A DNA stretch of 64,000 nt, taken from contig CAKOJQ010000008.1 of NCBI GenBank assembly GCA_934090795.1, positions 1 to 64,000 of the forward strand, read 5' to 3'. Position 1 is the first letter of the stretch. Each line of letters opens with the position of its first letter. The position numbers and the translations under genes were made by a program. Below the pieces are notes generated by a model that saw only the letters and a list, made by a program, of their open reading frames with translations, made no database searches and was not told the origin of the DNA. Source of the DNA: an uncultured Bacilli bacterium. GTDB taxonomy: Bacteria > Bacillota_I > Bacilli_A > RF39 > UBA660. Of the stretch, positions 50,230-59,321 are shown piece by piece.

Positions 50230-50814
50230 ATGCAATATTTTGATAATAATGAAAATTTAAGAAGTGAACTTAGAGATGTTTACTATACTTATAATAATGA
50301 AACATTCAAATTTAAAAGTGATCTAGGAATATTTTCTAAAGATAAAATAGACGAAGGAAGTAAAGTGTTAGTAGAAACATATATAAAATATGGTAAAGAT
50401 AATGTTAAAGGTTTAGATATGGGTTGTGGAGTAGGCTTTATTGGTATAATGTTATCTAAGTTAAAAAATATAACTTTTGATATGGTTGATGTTAATAATA
50501 GAGCTATTCACTTAACAAATATGAATGTAAAATCAAATAAGGTAAAAGCAAATGTTTTTGTAAGTGATATGTATGATAAAATTAATGATAAATATGATTT
50601 AATTATAACCAATCCACCTATCAGAGCCGGTAAAGGAGTATACCTAACAATCCTTAATTCTTCTTTTAATTATCTTACTGAAAATGGAGAATTATGGTTT
50701 GTAATGCGTAACAATCATGGTGTTAAAACAGTTGTATCTGATTTAAATAAAGAACATCATGCTGAAATATTAAAAAGAGATAAGGGCTATTATGTAGTAA
50801 GGGTAACAAGATGA
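50230..50814 (+). CDS. Class I methyltransferase, YbxB/RsmC type
   Basis: 194 aa. MTS-domain protein: FKFKSDLGIFSKDKIDEGSKVLVETYI, SAM-binding GLDMGCGVGFIGI, acidic VDVNNRAI, and the NPPIRAGKGV catalytic motif of rRNA guanine-N2 methyltransferases. In Bacillus its orthologue ybxB sits immediately before rpoB; here about 8.6 kb of accessory genes separate them. Confidence 0.9.
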   Translation: MQYFDNNENLRSELRDVYYTYNNETFKFKSDLGIFSKDKIDEGSKVLVETYIKYGKDNVKGLDMGCGVGFIGIMLSKLKNITFDMVDVNNRAIHLTNMNVKSNKVKANVFVSDMYDKINDKYDLIITNPPIRAGKGVYLTILNSSFNYLTENGELWFVMRNNHGVKTVVSDLNKEHHAEILKRDKGYYVVRVTR

Positions 50815-51314
50815 AAGCAATATTTTTAGATATCGATGGTGTATTAAATTCTAATGAACATACCGCATTTATTAAATCATTTGTAACTTATAGTGATAAC
50901 ATAATTGAACCATTTGATGATGAATGTTTATATAACTTAAAATATATAGTAGATGAAACAGACGCTAAGATAATAATAACATCTATTTGGCGTTTATTTC
51001 CTGACTATTTATATATATTAATGAATAAACTAGAAGAATATGGTTTAGATAAGAATGTTATAAGTCTAACAACTAGTAATAAATATAAAGATAAACTTCA
51101 AGAAATAGCAGTAAAACTAAAAAAATTAGGTATAACTGAATATGTAGTTTTAGATAATGACGATACATTAAACTTAGATCGCCATGTCATTACGAATAAT
51201 GCAACTGGTTTAACTGAAGTAGATGCTAAACAAGCAGTTAAAATTCTTTCATTTAATGAAAATATACAAAAGGAGAACAAAAGAGAACAAATAAGAAATA
51301 AACTTTACAAGTAG
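50811..51314 (+). CDS. HAD-superfamily protein
   Basis: 167 aa, overlapping the methyltransferase by 4 bp. HAD motif I FLDIDGVLN, motif II IIITSIWR, and acidic motif VVLDNDDTLNLDRHVITNNATGLT, the pattern of the HAD group found with RNA-repair ('Swiss army knife') proteins. Predicted phosphatase; substrate unknown. Probably cotranslated with the methyltransferase. Confidence 0.8.
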   Translation: MKAIFLDIDGVLNSNEHTAFIKSFVTYSDNIIEPFDDECLYNLKYIVDETDAKIIITSIWRLFPDYLYILMNKLEEYGLDKNVISLTTSNKYKDKLQEIAVKLKKLGITEYVVLDNDDTLNLDRHVITNNATGLTEVDAKQAVKILSFNENIQKENKREQIRNKLYK

Positions 51315-51357
51315 CAATTTTTATTATAGATATATAATATCGAATGGAGGAATACTA

Positions 51358-51957
51358 ATGTCAAATATATGGAAAATACTTGTTCAAGAAATGTCTAAAT
51401 CAAATGGTAGTGCTAAAACAGTAACAAAAGATTATAAAGAATGGATTGCTTGGCTAAATTATGAGCCAGAATTTGAAAAACAAAGAAAAAATTATTTAAT
51501 GTCTAGAAAATTTGAAGAACTAAATGAATCTGAACAAATTGAGTTAAGCCATTATATTAAATATCAAACATATGCCGATTTATTTAATAAGTATGAAACA
51601 AATACTTGTACACAAGAGGAATATATAAAAGTATGTAATTTTATGAAAATAGAGTCTTTGGAAGACTTAATAATAAGTAAATTAACAGCTGAAGAACTTA
51701 ATTATGTAAAGAGTGAAATTAATAGAATAGAAAATTTATCATTAACAGATTTCGAGAGCGAATATCGTAAATTGAGAGATTCATATTTTAATGAGCAATT
51801 AACAATGACTGAAAGATATGTTTATTATTTAAGTTCAAGGATAGCAGCATATAGAAATAATATAAGAGTAGAAAATGAAATAAGTGTTCAATTAAAAGAA
51901 AATGAGAATATGCGTTACAGAAGTTATATTTATTCTCAAAATCCTTATAGAAAATAA
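51358..51957 (+). CDS. Hypothetical protein, 199 aa
   Basis: SD TGGAGGA. Helical, highly charged soluble protein (KTVTKDYKEWIAWLNYEPEFEKQRKNY, YVKSEINRIENLSLTDFESEYRKLRDSYF). No motif recognised. First gene of the accessory block inserted between the ybxB-like gene and rpoB. Confidence 0.65.
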   Translation: MSNIWKILVQEMSKSNGSAKTVTKDYKEWIAWLNYEPEFEKQRKNYLMSRKFEELNESEQIELSHYIKYQTYADLFNKYETNTCTQEEYIKVCNFMKIESLEDLIISKLTAEELNYVKSEINRIENLSLTDFESEYRKLRDSYFNEQLTMTERYVYYLSSRIAAYRNNIRVENEISVQLKENENMRYRSYIYSQNPYRK

Positions 51958-51991
51958 AAATAAAATATAAAATTTTCCTAAAAAATTACAA

Positions 51992-52020
51992 TTGTACAAA
52001 TTATTAAAATTTGATATTAT
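51992..52020 (+). promoter_or_regulatory. Promoter of the small RNA of RNA/peptide locus 2
   Basis: -35 TTGTAC (51992-51997), 17-bp spacer, -10 TATTAT (52015-52020). Confidence 0.65.
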
Positions 52021-52023
52021 GAG

Positions 52024-52132
52024 TGTGTAAGGAAAACTTACATAAAATAAAAAAGGAACGCCTAATTTTGGAATGTTGGGCGATTACCTTTTATGGGAAA
52101 TGCACCAAAACCCCGTGTTTATGGTGTTTTTA
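52024..52132 (+). ncRNA. Small structured RNA, putative type I antitoxin RNA, locus 2
   Basis: Homologue of the RNA at 40507-40620: 5' hairpin TGTAAG-GAAAA-CTTACA (52026-52042), second hairpin CGCCTAA (52059-52065) / TTGGGCG (52076-52082), terminator CACCA (52103-52107) / TGGTG (52122-52126) plus T5. Relative to locus 1, two stem pairs have changed on both sides (A-T to G-C, T-A to C-G) and one became a G-U pair, so the structure is conserved although the sequence is not. Confidence 0.65.
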
Positions 52133-52225
52133 TTTTAATACTATCATTTTAATAATAATATAGAATAAAATAAAAATAATTATAAATAAATTAATTAAAA
52201 TAAAATATAATAATCTTTTATTCAC
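52130..52225 (-). CDS. 31-aa hydrophobic peptide, putative type I toxin, locus 2
   Basis: GTG start, peptide MNKRLLYFILINLF and onward, ending KMIVLK, identical to locus 1 except Lys4 to Arg. Three other codon differences are silent. One transmembrane helix with basic ends. The leader is shorter than in locus 1: the shared GGTGATTA motif runs directly into the start codon region, so the separate SD hairpin of locus 1 is missing. Confidence 0.65.
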   Translation of the reverse strand: MNKRLLYFILINLFIIIFILFYIIIKMIVLK

Positions 52226-52262
52226 ATTAATCACCTAAACAATTAAATGTTCCTTAAGTAAT

Positions 52263-52292
52263 AGAATATCAGAATATTAATTATCAAGTCAA
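52263..52292 (-). promoter_or_regulatory. Promoter of the peptide mRNA, locus 2
   Basis: Minus strand: -35 TTGACT (52292-52287), 18-bp spacer, -10 TATTCT (52268-52263), as in locus 1. Confidence 0.65.
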
Positions 52293-52341
52293 TATAAAAC
52301 ACGAATTTTCATTTAAAGAATAATTTTCTTAAAAAATAAAT

Positions 52342-52370
52342 TTGTGTTTTTTCATTGTATATGATAGAGT
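52342..52370 (+). promoter_or_regulatory. Promoter of large-family member 3
   Basis: -35 TTGTGT (52342-52347), 17-bp spacer, extended -10 TGATAGAGT (TAGAGT 52365-52370). Confidence 0.6.
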
Positions 52371-52393
52371 ATATCCTACTTGGAGAAATTGAT

Positions 52394-54607
52394 ATGTTTT
52401 GGAGTAATTTATTTAAAAAGAAAGCTAAAAGTACAATTATAAGTAATACTAATTATAGTGATATACCATCTTTTGATGATTTATCTATTGAAGAAAAAGA
52501 ATATGTAGATAAGTTAAAAGAAGAATATATTAAGTTTTATGATCAAAGTATTAATTTTACTGATTTAGATGATGATCTATTTACTAATATTAAAATGAAT
52601 CAAGATTTAGCCCTGGATATTATGCATAAAGATCATTTAGGAAATATCTTAGATTCTTTAATTGATAGTAAAAAATTAGTTTATTATGCCCATAAAATCA
52701 AAGAAGAAAATAGCGTTCTAAAATATAAATACATTGCTTTAAAAGAACTTAGAAAAAATAAAAAGTATCTTGCTAAATATATGAGTTTATATATACTTGG
52801 TAAAAAGAAAATAAATATATTAAAAGCTATAGATCATCAAATGAATATAATAAATAATTTGTTAGCTGTAACTAATTCTGATATATATAACTATAATGCA
52901 TGTGCAATGGCTAGTTATCCTAATATTAATAATCAAAATGTAGATGAAGAACTTGATATAAGATATAAAGATGTTTCTAAAGATTATAATGATTTATTTT
53001 GTAAGACATTAAACATTAATGAAGAATTATTAGTTTCAGATAAAATAACATATACTGAGTTATTAATAGATAAATTTGTTTATGAAAATAAAGATTTAAT
53101 AGATAAATTAAAAGAACAATTAGATGTAATTGCAAATAGTGAAATTAAAGATGATAAAGAACAATCTAAAATAATAGATAATTTAATGAAAATTAAAATG
53201 TACTATAATATCTTTAATAAATATGGTAGATTTAAAGTAACCAAAGACGATTTTAATGACCTATATCAAATAATATTTAATGTTTATACTTATTTTATTT
53301 TTAAATCAGATTTTATTTCTTATTATCAAACATTGAATGAAGGCAATGAAAAAAATTTTTATACCAGTATAGTTAATTCAAAAGTCGAATTATTTAAAAT
53401 GAAAAAATCACCTATATTTAACGCTAATTATTTATATTCAAATGATGTATATAAGTGTTTAACTCAAATATTAGAAAACAGTAGTGTAATATTAAATGAT
53501 GAATTTAATTTCAGTTTATTGTTATCACTTGATTATGAAAAAGGAATTAATAATTTTTTTGATTTTAGAGCCAAGAATAAAAAACCTAACATTTTTAGCG
53601 ATTCAAATAAATATCTAAGTAATGAAGATTATTATAAATTAGTAATTGGTGTATATAAATACGTTGAAACAAAGAAAATAAAATTAATAAAATATAATAA
53701 AGAAGATAGTAAGAGTTATTTCTTAGATAAATATTTAACAGATAAGGAAATAATTTCGTATTTAGTCAAGAAATATGATGAATCAAAATTTAAATTTGAA
53801 CTATATGAATTAGTTAATAATATTAATTTTAATGAATTTCCTAAAGGAATTCCTAATTTTTGCTTAGATTCCATTATAAATTATTATAATTTTAATGATA
53901 GAAAACCATTAATTATTTCTGATAATTATATAGATTTATATATAAAATATTACCAGGCAAGAGTGAAAAATTTTATATTTAATGGAAGTATATCTAATTT
54001 TCATATTATTCTTGATCAAGATTTCGAAAAATCTAACATGAATACTAAATTTATAATTCCTGTTAAAACTCGAAAAATAATATTTGAATCTGACACAAGA
54101 ATTGTGAGTAAAAATATACCATATTTGTTTGATAATCCTTTTTATAATATAAATGAAATGCTATCAAGGAAATCAAAAAATAGTAGATTTTCTAAATTGG
54201 GTTCAATGATTGTTTTAAAAAAAGATTTATTAGAATATAGGGGAGATAGATTGTTTACTCATTTATTTACTTTATTTATTGATTTAGAAAAAAGTTTTAT
54301 TGTTGCATATAAACTAGATAGAAATGTAAAAGATTCTACCACGATAAGGCTATTTCATGAATATATGGTTAATGTTTGGAGAGATTTTTTTGAGAATATT
54401 ACTTTTATAGATGATAATGGAAATATCTTTAAAACAAATTATTTTAATTATAGTGATAACAATTATAATGATATTCTTTCTATCATAGAAGATACATATT
54501 ATTATGCGATACATTTTTATGTAAAATCGATAAAAACTCAATTGTCTTTAGATAATTATTATGAAAAAGCAAATAAGAAATCTGTGAAATATCTTAAATT
54601 GTATTAA
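52394..54607 (+). CDS. Large paralogous family ('MFWxxLFKK'), member 3
   Basis: 737 aa from ATG 52394; the upstream in-frame ATG 52355 lies inside the promoter. The N-terminal part is nearly the same as member 1, with 542 bp (52604-53145) identical to 33866-34407, then it diverges sharply at GCAAATAGTGAAAT. The C-terminal half is its own, with a beta-rich segment (LYIKYYQARVKNFIFNGSISNFHIIL). No catalytic motif recognised. Preceded by RNA/peptide locus 2. Confidence 0.8.
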   Translation: MFWSNLFKKKAKSTIISNTNYSDIPSFDDLSIEEKEYVDKLKEEYIKFYDQSINFTDLDDDLFTNIKMNQDLALDIMHKDHLGNILDSLIDSKKLVYYAHKIKEENSVLKYKYIALKELRKNKKYLAKYMSLYILGKKKINILKAIDHQMNIINNLLAVTNSDIYNYNACAMASYPNINNQNVDEELDIRYKDVSKDYNDLFCKTLNINEELLVSDKITYTELLIDKFVYENKDLIDKLKEQLDVIANSEIKDDKEQSKIIDNLMKIKMYYNIFNKYGRFKVTKDDFNDLYQIIFNVYTYFIFKSDFISYYQTLNEGNEKNFYTSIVNSKVELFKMKKSPIFNANYLYSNDVYKCLTQILENSSVILNDEFNFSLLLSLDYEKGINNFFDFRAKNKKPNIFSDSNKYLSNEDYYKLVIGVYKYVETKKIKLIKYNKEDSKSYFLDKYLTDKEIISYLVKKYDESKFKFELYELVNNINFNEFPKGIPNFCLDSIINYYNFNDRKPLIISDNYIDLYIKYYQARVKNFIFNGSISNFHIILDQDFEKSNMNTKFIIPVKTRKIIFESDTRIVSKNIPYLFDNPFYNINEMLSRKSKNSRFSKLGSMIVLKKDLLEYRGDRLFTHLFTLFIDLEKSFIVAYKLDRNVKDSTTIRLFHEYMVNVWRDFFENITFIDDNGNIFKTNYFNYSDNNYNDILSIIEDTYYYAIHFYVKSIKTQLSLDNYYEKANKKSVKYLKLY

Positions 54608-54657
54608 ATTTAAGCATAATTATGAATTAATAAGAGTAATTTCCTTAAAAAATAAAT

Positions 54658-54686
54658 TTGTGTTTTTTCATTGTATATGATAGAGT
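54658..54686 (+). promoter_or_regulatory. Promoter of large-family member 4
   Basis: -35 TTGTGT (54658-54663), 17-bp spacer, extended -10 TGATAGAGT (TAGAGT 54681-54686). The 60 bp around it are almost the same as before member 3. Confidence 0.6.
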
Positions 54687-54709
54687 ATATCCTACTTGGA
54701 GAAATTAAT

Positions 54710-56917
54710 ATGTTTTGGAGTAAATTATTTAAAAAGAAAAATAAACTATCAAATGTTGATATTGTAGTAAATAGTTCTTATATTAAAATGCCTTTGCTTG
54801 AAGAATTATCTGCTGAAGAACAAGGATACGTTAATAAACTTAAAGAAGAGTACTTAAATTTTTATGATACCGAAGATAATTATATTGATTTAGATAAAGA
54901 ACTATTTAATGAAATAAAAATGTGTCAAGATTTAGCTCTAGATATTATGCATAATGATCATTTTGGACACATTGCAAGTTCAATAATAGATAGTAAAAAA
55001 CTAGTATATTATTCACATGAAATAACCGAAATAAATAACATTTTAAAATATAAATATATTGCCTTAAACGAACTAAGAAAAGATAAAAAATATCTAGCTA
55101 AATACATGAGTTTATATGTTCTAGGAAGAAGAAAAATAAACATATTACAAGCCCTAGATCATCAAATGAATCTTATTAATAATTTAATAGTTATTGCTGA
55201 TCAAAGAATATATGATTATAGTACTAAAGCAGTTGCCAATTATCCCAAAAATATAAATGAAGATATAGATTATGAATTAGAAAAAAGATATGATATTGTA
55301 TTAAAAGATTATTTAAATTTATTCAATGATTCAAACATACTAAATAAGAAGATAAATAATACCGATAAAATCACATATATGGAGATAATGCTAAACAAAT
55401 TTGTTTATGAAAATAAAAACTTAATAGGCAAATTAAAAGAACGTTTAAATGCAATTGCAAATACTGAAATAGAAGAGATAGAAAATCAAAATGATATCAT
55501 AAGAGATTTAAGAAATATAAAGATGTATTTCAATATTTTCGATAAATATGGAAGAAGTATTATAAAAAAAGAAGATTTAGAAGAAATATATCAAGCAATT
55601 TTTAATACGATTAATTACTATCCGTTTACATATGGCATTAGAAGTTATTGTAGAAATGAAGCAACTAAGGAAGAATTAATATTTTATAGCAAAATTATTA
55701 AAAGAAAAGCAGAATTATTTATAAATAAAAAATCAAAAATATTTGAAACAGGAATTATTAATGGTAATATTTATCAAATCCTTTTAAAATTATTTGAATT
55801 GGATTCCACAGGAATTATATATAATGAAATGTTTATAAAAAATAATTTTGAAGTTTTTGATATGAAATACATAGACTTACTGCTATGTTTAGATAATCTA
55901 AATGGATTTTATTTATACTTTAATCAAACTAATTTTGAATTATTTGATTATATTATGAGCGCTTTACCAGTTGATCACGACACAATTAAAAGAAATTTAT
56001 TTAAATATATTATCGGATTATGTGACAAAACAAAATTTGAAGATATTGATATAGATAGAGAATATTTTATCCATAAACGTTGTTTTAATGTTTCCAATAT
56101 TTATGAAATGAAATTATATTATCAATTATATAAAGAAAATATTAACTTTAGTAATTTACCATTACTAAATGAAACATGTGATATGGATAAATTTATTAAT
56201 TATATCAATAAAAGTTGTCACGATAAAACAGTACTCTTGCCAGAAGGAACTAAAGAATTAGAGATATATGTTGATAAATCATACAATGGTATAAAAATAT
56301 ATTTAAATAACGATATTTCTGACGTAAGATTTTATGGCAATGATATTGATTATAAAAAGTTAAAACACATTAAAATTTATCTGCCATTAGACTTTAATAA
56401 AATAAATATTAATTTTATCGTAGAAAATGAATTAAATTATAATGCAAATTCTCCTAAAGCAAGAATTTTAAATAAACAAGCATTGTTAGCAATCATTGAA
56501 AAAATTGGTTCAACATTGGTCTTACCAAAAAAGATATTTAGTGTATCTAATTCGTCAGAAGATAATCAAAAATTGTATAACGATCTATATTCACTATTTT
56601 ATGGTTTTTATAAAAGTGTTAAATATTTTATTGAAAAGTCAAATTCAATTAAAGAATCTGATAGTAGCGAGTTATTTAACACATTGTTTAACAACATAAT
56701 AATTTTCGAAGAAAATTCTAATGAATATAAAATTAATAATGATTTATTTGATAAAGAATCAATAAATGAAGAAATACATAGTGATTGTAATAATAATATT
56801 CTTAAGAGCTATGAAAAAGCCTTAAAAGATTTTGTCATCAAATTAATAAAATATAAAAATTATAGAAATTTAAAAATAGAACAATACATTAGCTCATTAA
56901 AAAGAAAAACTAAATAA
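54710..56917 (+). CDS. Large paralogous family ('MFWxxLFKK'), member 4
   Basis: 735 aa from ATG 54710. Start MFWSKLFKKKNKL, conserved helical domain (LALDIMHNDHFGHIAS, LRKDKKYLAKYMSLYVLGRRKINILQALDHQMNLINN, NIKMYFNIFDKYGR), then a divergent half with a beta-rich block (VLLPEGTKELEIYVD, IKIYLNNDISDVRFYG, IKIYLPLDFNKINI) that looks like irregular leucine-rich repeats. Function unknown. Confidence 0.8.
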   Translation: MFWSKLFKKKNKLSNVDIVVNSSYIKMPLLEELSAEEQGYVNKLKEEYLNFYDTEDNYIDLDKELFNEIKMCQDLALDIMHNDHFGHIASSIIDSKKLVYYSHEITEINNILKYKYIALNELRKDKKYLAKYMSLYVLGRRKINILQALDHQMNLINNLIVIADQRIYDYSTKAVANYPKNINEDIDYELEKRYDIVLKDYLNLFNDSNILNKKINNTDKITYMEIMLNKFVYENKNLIGKLKERLNAIANTEIEEIENQNDIIRDLRNIKMYFNIFDKYGRSIIKKEDLEEIYQAIFNTINYYPFTYGIRSYCRNEATKEELIFYSKIIKRKAELFINKKSKIFETGIINGNIYQILLKLFELDSTGIIYNEMFIKNNFEVFDMKYIDLLLCLDNLNGFYLYFNQTNFELFDYIMSALPVDHDTIKRNLFKYIIGLCDKTKFEDIDIDREYFIHKRCFNVSNIYEMKLYYQLYKENINFSNLPLLNETCDMDKFINYINKSCHDKTVLLPEGTKELEIYVDKSYNGIKIYLNNDISDVRFYGNDIDYKKLKHIKIYLPLDFNKININFIVENELNYNANSPKARILNKQALLAIIEKIGSTLVLPKKIFSVSNSSEDNQKLYNDLYSLFYGFYKSVKYFIEKSNSIKESDSSELFNTLFNNIIIFEENSNEYKINNDLFDKESINEEIHSDCNNNILKSYEKALKDFVIKLIKYKNYRNLKIEQYISSLKRKTK

Positions 56918-56955
56918 AATTATAAAATGTAATATATGATAACACAAACATTTGC

Positions 56956-56984
56956 TTGTGTTTTTTCTTTACGTGTGATAGAGT
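56956..56984 (+). promoter_or_regulatory. Promoter of large-family member 5, overlapping a terminator hairpin
   Basis: -35 TTGTGT (56956-56961), 17-bp spacer, extended -10 TGATAGAGT (TAGAGT 56979-56984). The -35 is also the 3' arm of a hairpin AACACAA (56941-56947) / TTGTGTT (56956-56962) followed by T's, which can terminate the preceding gene. Confidence 0.6.
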
Positions 56985-57008
56985 ATAACTTACTTAAGGG
57001 GAATAAAT

Positions 57009-59189
57009 ATGTTTTGGAGTAATTTATTTAAAAAGAAAAATAAAATATTTAATACAGAAATAGTTAATAATACATCTTCTAAAATACCTTCATTTGAAGA
57101 ATTAACTACTAAAGAACAAGAATATGTTAGTAACTTAAAAGAAGATTATCTAAAATTTTATGAAAATGAAGATAATTATATTAACTTAGATAATGAACTA
57201 TTTAATGAAATAAAAATGTATCAAGATTTAGCCCTAGATATTATGCATAAAGATCATTTCGGTAATATCGTTAACTCAATTATAGACAGCAAAAAACTAG
57301 TATATTATTCTCAAAAAATAACGGAAATAAATAACACTTTAAAATATAAATATATTGTCTTAAACGAACTAAGAAAAGATAAAAAATATTTAACTAAACA
57401 TATGGGACTATATGTTTTAGGAAGAAGAAAAATAAACATATTAAAAGCTTTAGATCATCAAATGAATATTATAAACAATATGTTTGTTATCGCCGACCAA
57501 AAAATAATTGATTACTGTACCTGTGCAATCGCAAACTATCCAAAAAAAATCGATAAAACCACTGAAAAAGCATTAAATGACAGATACATCGAAGTAGAGA
57601 AAGATTATAAAGATTTATTTAATTCATCAATTGAATTAGATGAAAGTATATCTATTGCTGATGAAATAACATACATGGAAATACTTATAGATAAATTTAT
57701 ATATGAAAATAAAGACTTAATAAATAAATTGAAAGAACAGTTAGATCTAATTGCGAATAGCGAAATAAATGATAAAAAAATGCAGCAGGAAATAATAGAT
57801 AATTTAATGAAAATCAAAATGTATTACAACATATTTTATAAATACGGTAGAAATTTAATCAAAGAAGAAGATTTAGAAGACCTATATCAAATAATATTTA
57901 ATGTATATACTTATTTCCCTATTAGTAGTGGTTTCACAGAGTATTTTAATAAGGAAACAAATAAAGACGAATTAATATTATATAGCAAAATAATAAAAGG
58001 CAAATCTGAAGCATTCATACTAAAACAATCAAAAGTATTTGAAGCAAATAAAGTTAATGATAAAGCTTATAGCTTGTTACTGAAAATTTTCAATTTAACC
58101 GAAAGTGACGAAATTTATAAAAATATGTTTATATATGATGATTTTAATATTAAATATTTTCCAAATGTAGAATTGCTTTTATCGTTAGATTTTGTAGATG
58201 GTATAGATAAGTATTTTGATAAAAAAGCATTTGACCATCCTCTTAAATTAATTGGTAAAGAGCCTTGGATTAGCAAAAATGCTTTAAAAAAAGATTATTA
58301 TAAATATGTTTTTGGTTTATGTATCAATCCTGGTTCAAAACAAGATATTACCTCACAAAATCAATATTCAATAGATTTAATAAAATTGAGACAGTATTAT
58401 GAATCAGAAGAGATCGTGCTTTATTATATATTATATAAAGATAAAATAAATTTCAATATCTTACCCTTTTTGTCAGAAACCTGCTATATAAATAAGTTTA
58501 AAGATTACATTTTTAACAGTTGTGATATAAATGAAAACAATAAAGCAAACATATATCTACCAGATAAAACGAAAAAACTTTATATAAACGATTTAGAATT
58601 AAATGTCGTTTTAACAAAAGTATATCTTAATAATGGATTAAATGAATTAATCTTCGAAAAGGAATCATGTGATTCACCTTATGCAGGTGAAAATGTTTTA
58701 ATCATATTGCCCGAAGAATTTAATGGGTTAAGAATTAACTTTAAATCCCGCACTATTTATAACTATGAATTTGTTAGAAATTATCGTAGAATTGTAAAAA
58801 TTTGTGGATCAATAATGTTACCACCAAAAGTATTTTATATGGAAGATAATGAAGAAAATAATAAAATACTTTTTAAATATTTGTATAATTTATTTTATGG
58901 TTTATTTAAAGATTGGAAATTCAACGAAGGTTTAAGTTTTAGCAATATATTAAATGAACTGGTGATTTCAGAAAAATATGATTTTCTTCAAACAGAGTAT
59001 TTAAGCCTAATTGAAAATGATGATTGGCAAAAAGAAGAAGATAATATTGATACCAATGAATCATATATAAAAGCTATTAAAGATTATATAAAAACTATTA
59101 ATGATTATAAAAAATATGTAAAATCGCAATATATTTATGAAAAAATAACAAAATCACCAGAACCAAAGAAATTAATCAAAAAGGCATAG
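57009..59189 (+). CDS. Large paralogous family ('MFWxxLFKK'), member 5
   Basis: 726 aa, SD AAGGGG. MFWSNLFKKKNKI start, conserved helical domain (LALDIMHKDHFGNIVN, LRKDKKYLTKHMGLYVLGRRKINILKALDHQMNIINN, KIKMYYNIFYKYGR), divergent C-terminal half with beta-rich block (IYLPDKTKKLYINDLE, VYLNNGLNELIFE, VLIILPEEFNGLRINF). Ends SPEPKKLIKKA. The last accessory gene before the rpoB promoter. Confidence 0.8.
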   Translation: MFWSNLFKKKNKIFNTEIVNNTSSKIPSFEELTTKEQEYVSNLKEDYLKFYENEDNYINLDNELFNEIKMYQDLALDIMHKDHFGNIVNSIIDSKKLVYYSQKITEINNTLKYKYIVLNELRKDKKYLTKHMGLYVLGRRKINILKALDHQMNIINNMFVIADQKIIDYCTCAIANYPKKIDKTTEKALNDRYIEVEKDYKDLFNSSIELDESISIADEITYMEILIDKFIYENKDLINKLKEQLDLIANSEINDKKMQQEIIDNLMKIKMYYNIFYKYGRNLIKEEDLEDLYQIIFNVYTYFPISSGFTEYFNKETNKDELILYSKIIKGKSEAFILKQSKVFEANKVNDKAYSLLLKIFNLTESDEIYKNMFIYDDFNIKYFPNVELLLSLDFVDGIDKYFDKKAFDHPLKLIGKEPWISKNALKKDYYKYVFGLCINPGSKQDITSQNQYSIDLIKLRQYYESEEIVLYYILYKDKINFNILPFLSETCYINKFKDYIFNSCDINENNKANIYLPDKTKKLYINDLELNVVLTKVYLNNGLNELIFEKESCDSPYAGENVLIILPEEFNGLRINFKSRTIYNYEFVRNYRRIVKICGSIMLPPKVFYMEDNEENNKILFKYLYNLFYGLFKDWKFNEGLSFSNILNELVISEKYDFLQTEYLSLIENDDWQKEEDNIDTNESYIKAIKDYIKTINDYKKYVKSQYIYEKITKSPEPKKLIKKA

Positions 59190-59321
59190 AAACAAGTGAA
59201 AGAAAGTAGTCAAATAATAACAAAATCATCTTAAAAACTCAAAAAATGTTAACCATGTGTAAATATTTTAAATAAAATATACCTAAATGTTAAATTTATT
59301 GATATAATTAAAAGAATTTGT

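Noticed and set aside
56496..56699. Plus-strand 67-aa frame within large-family member 4
   Set aside because: Alternative frame of a long coding gene without an SD.
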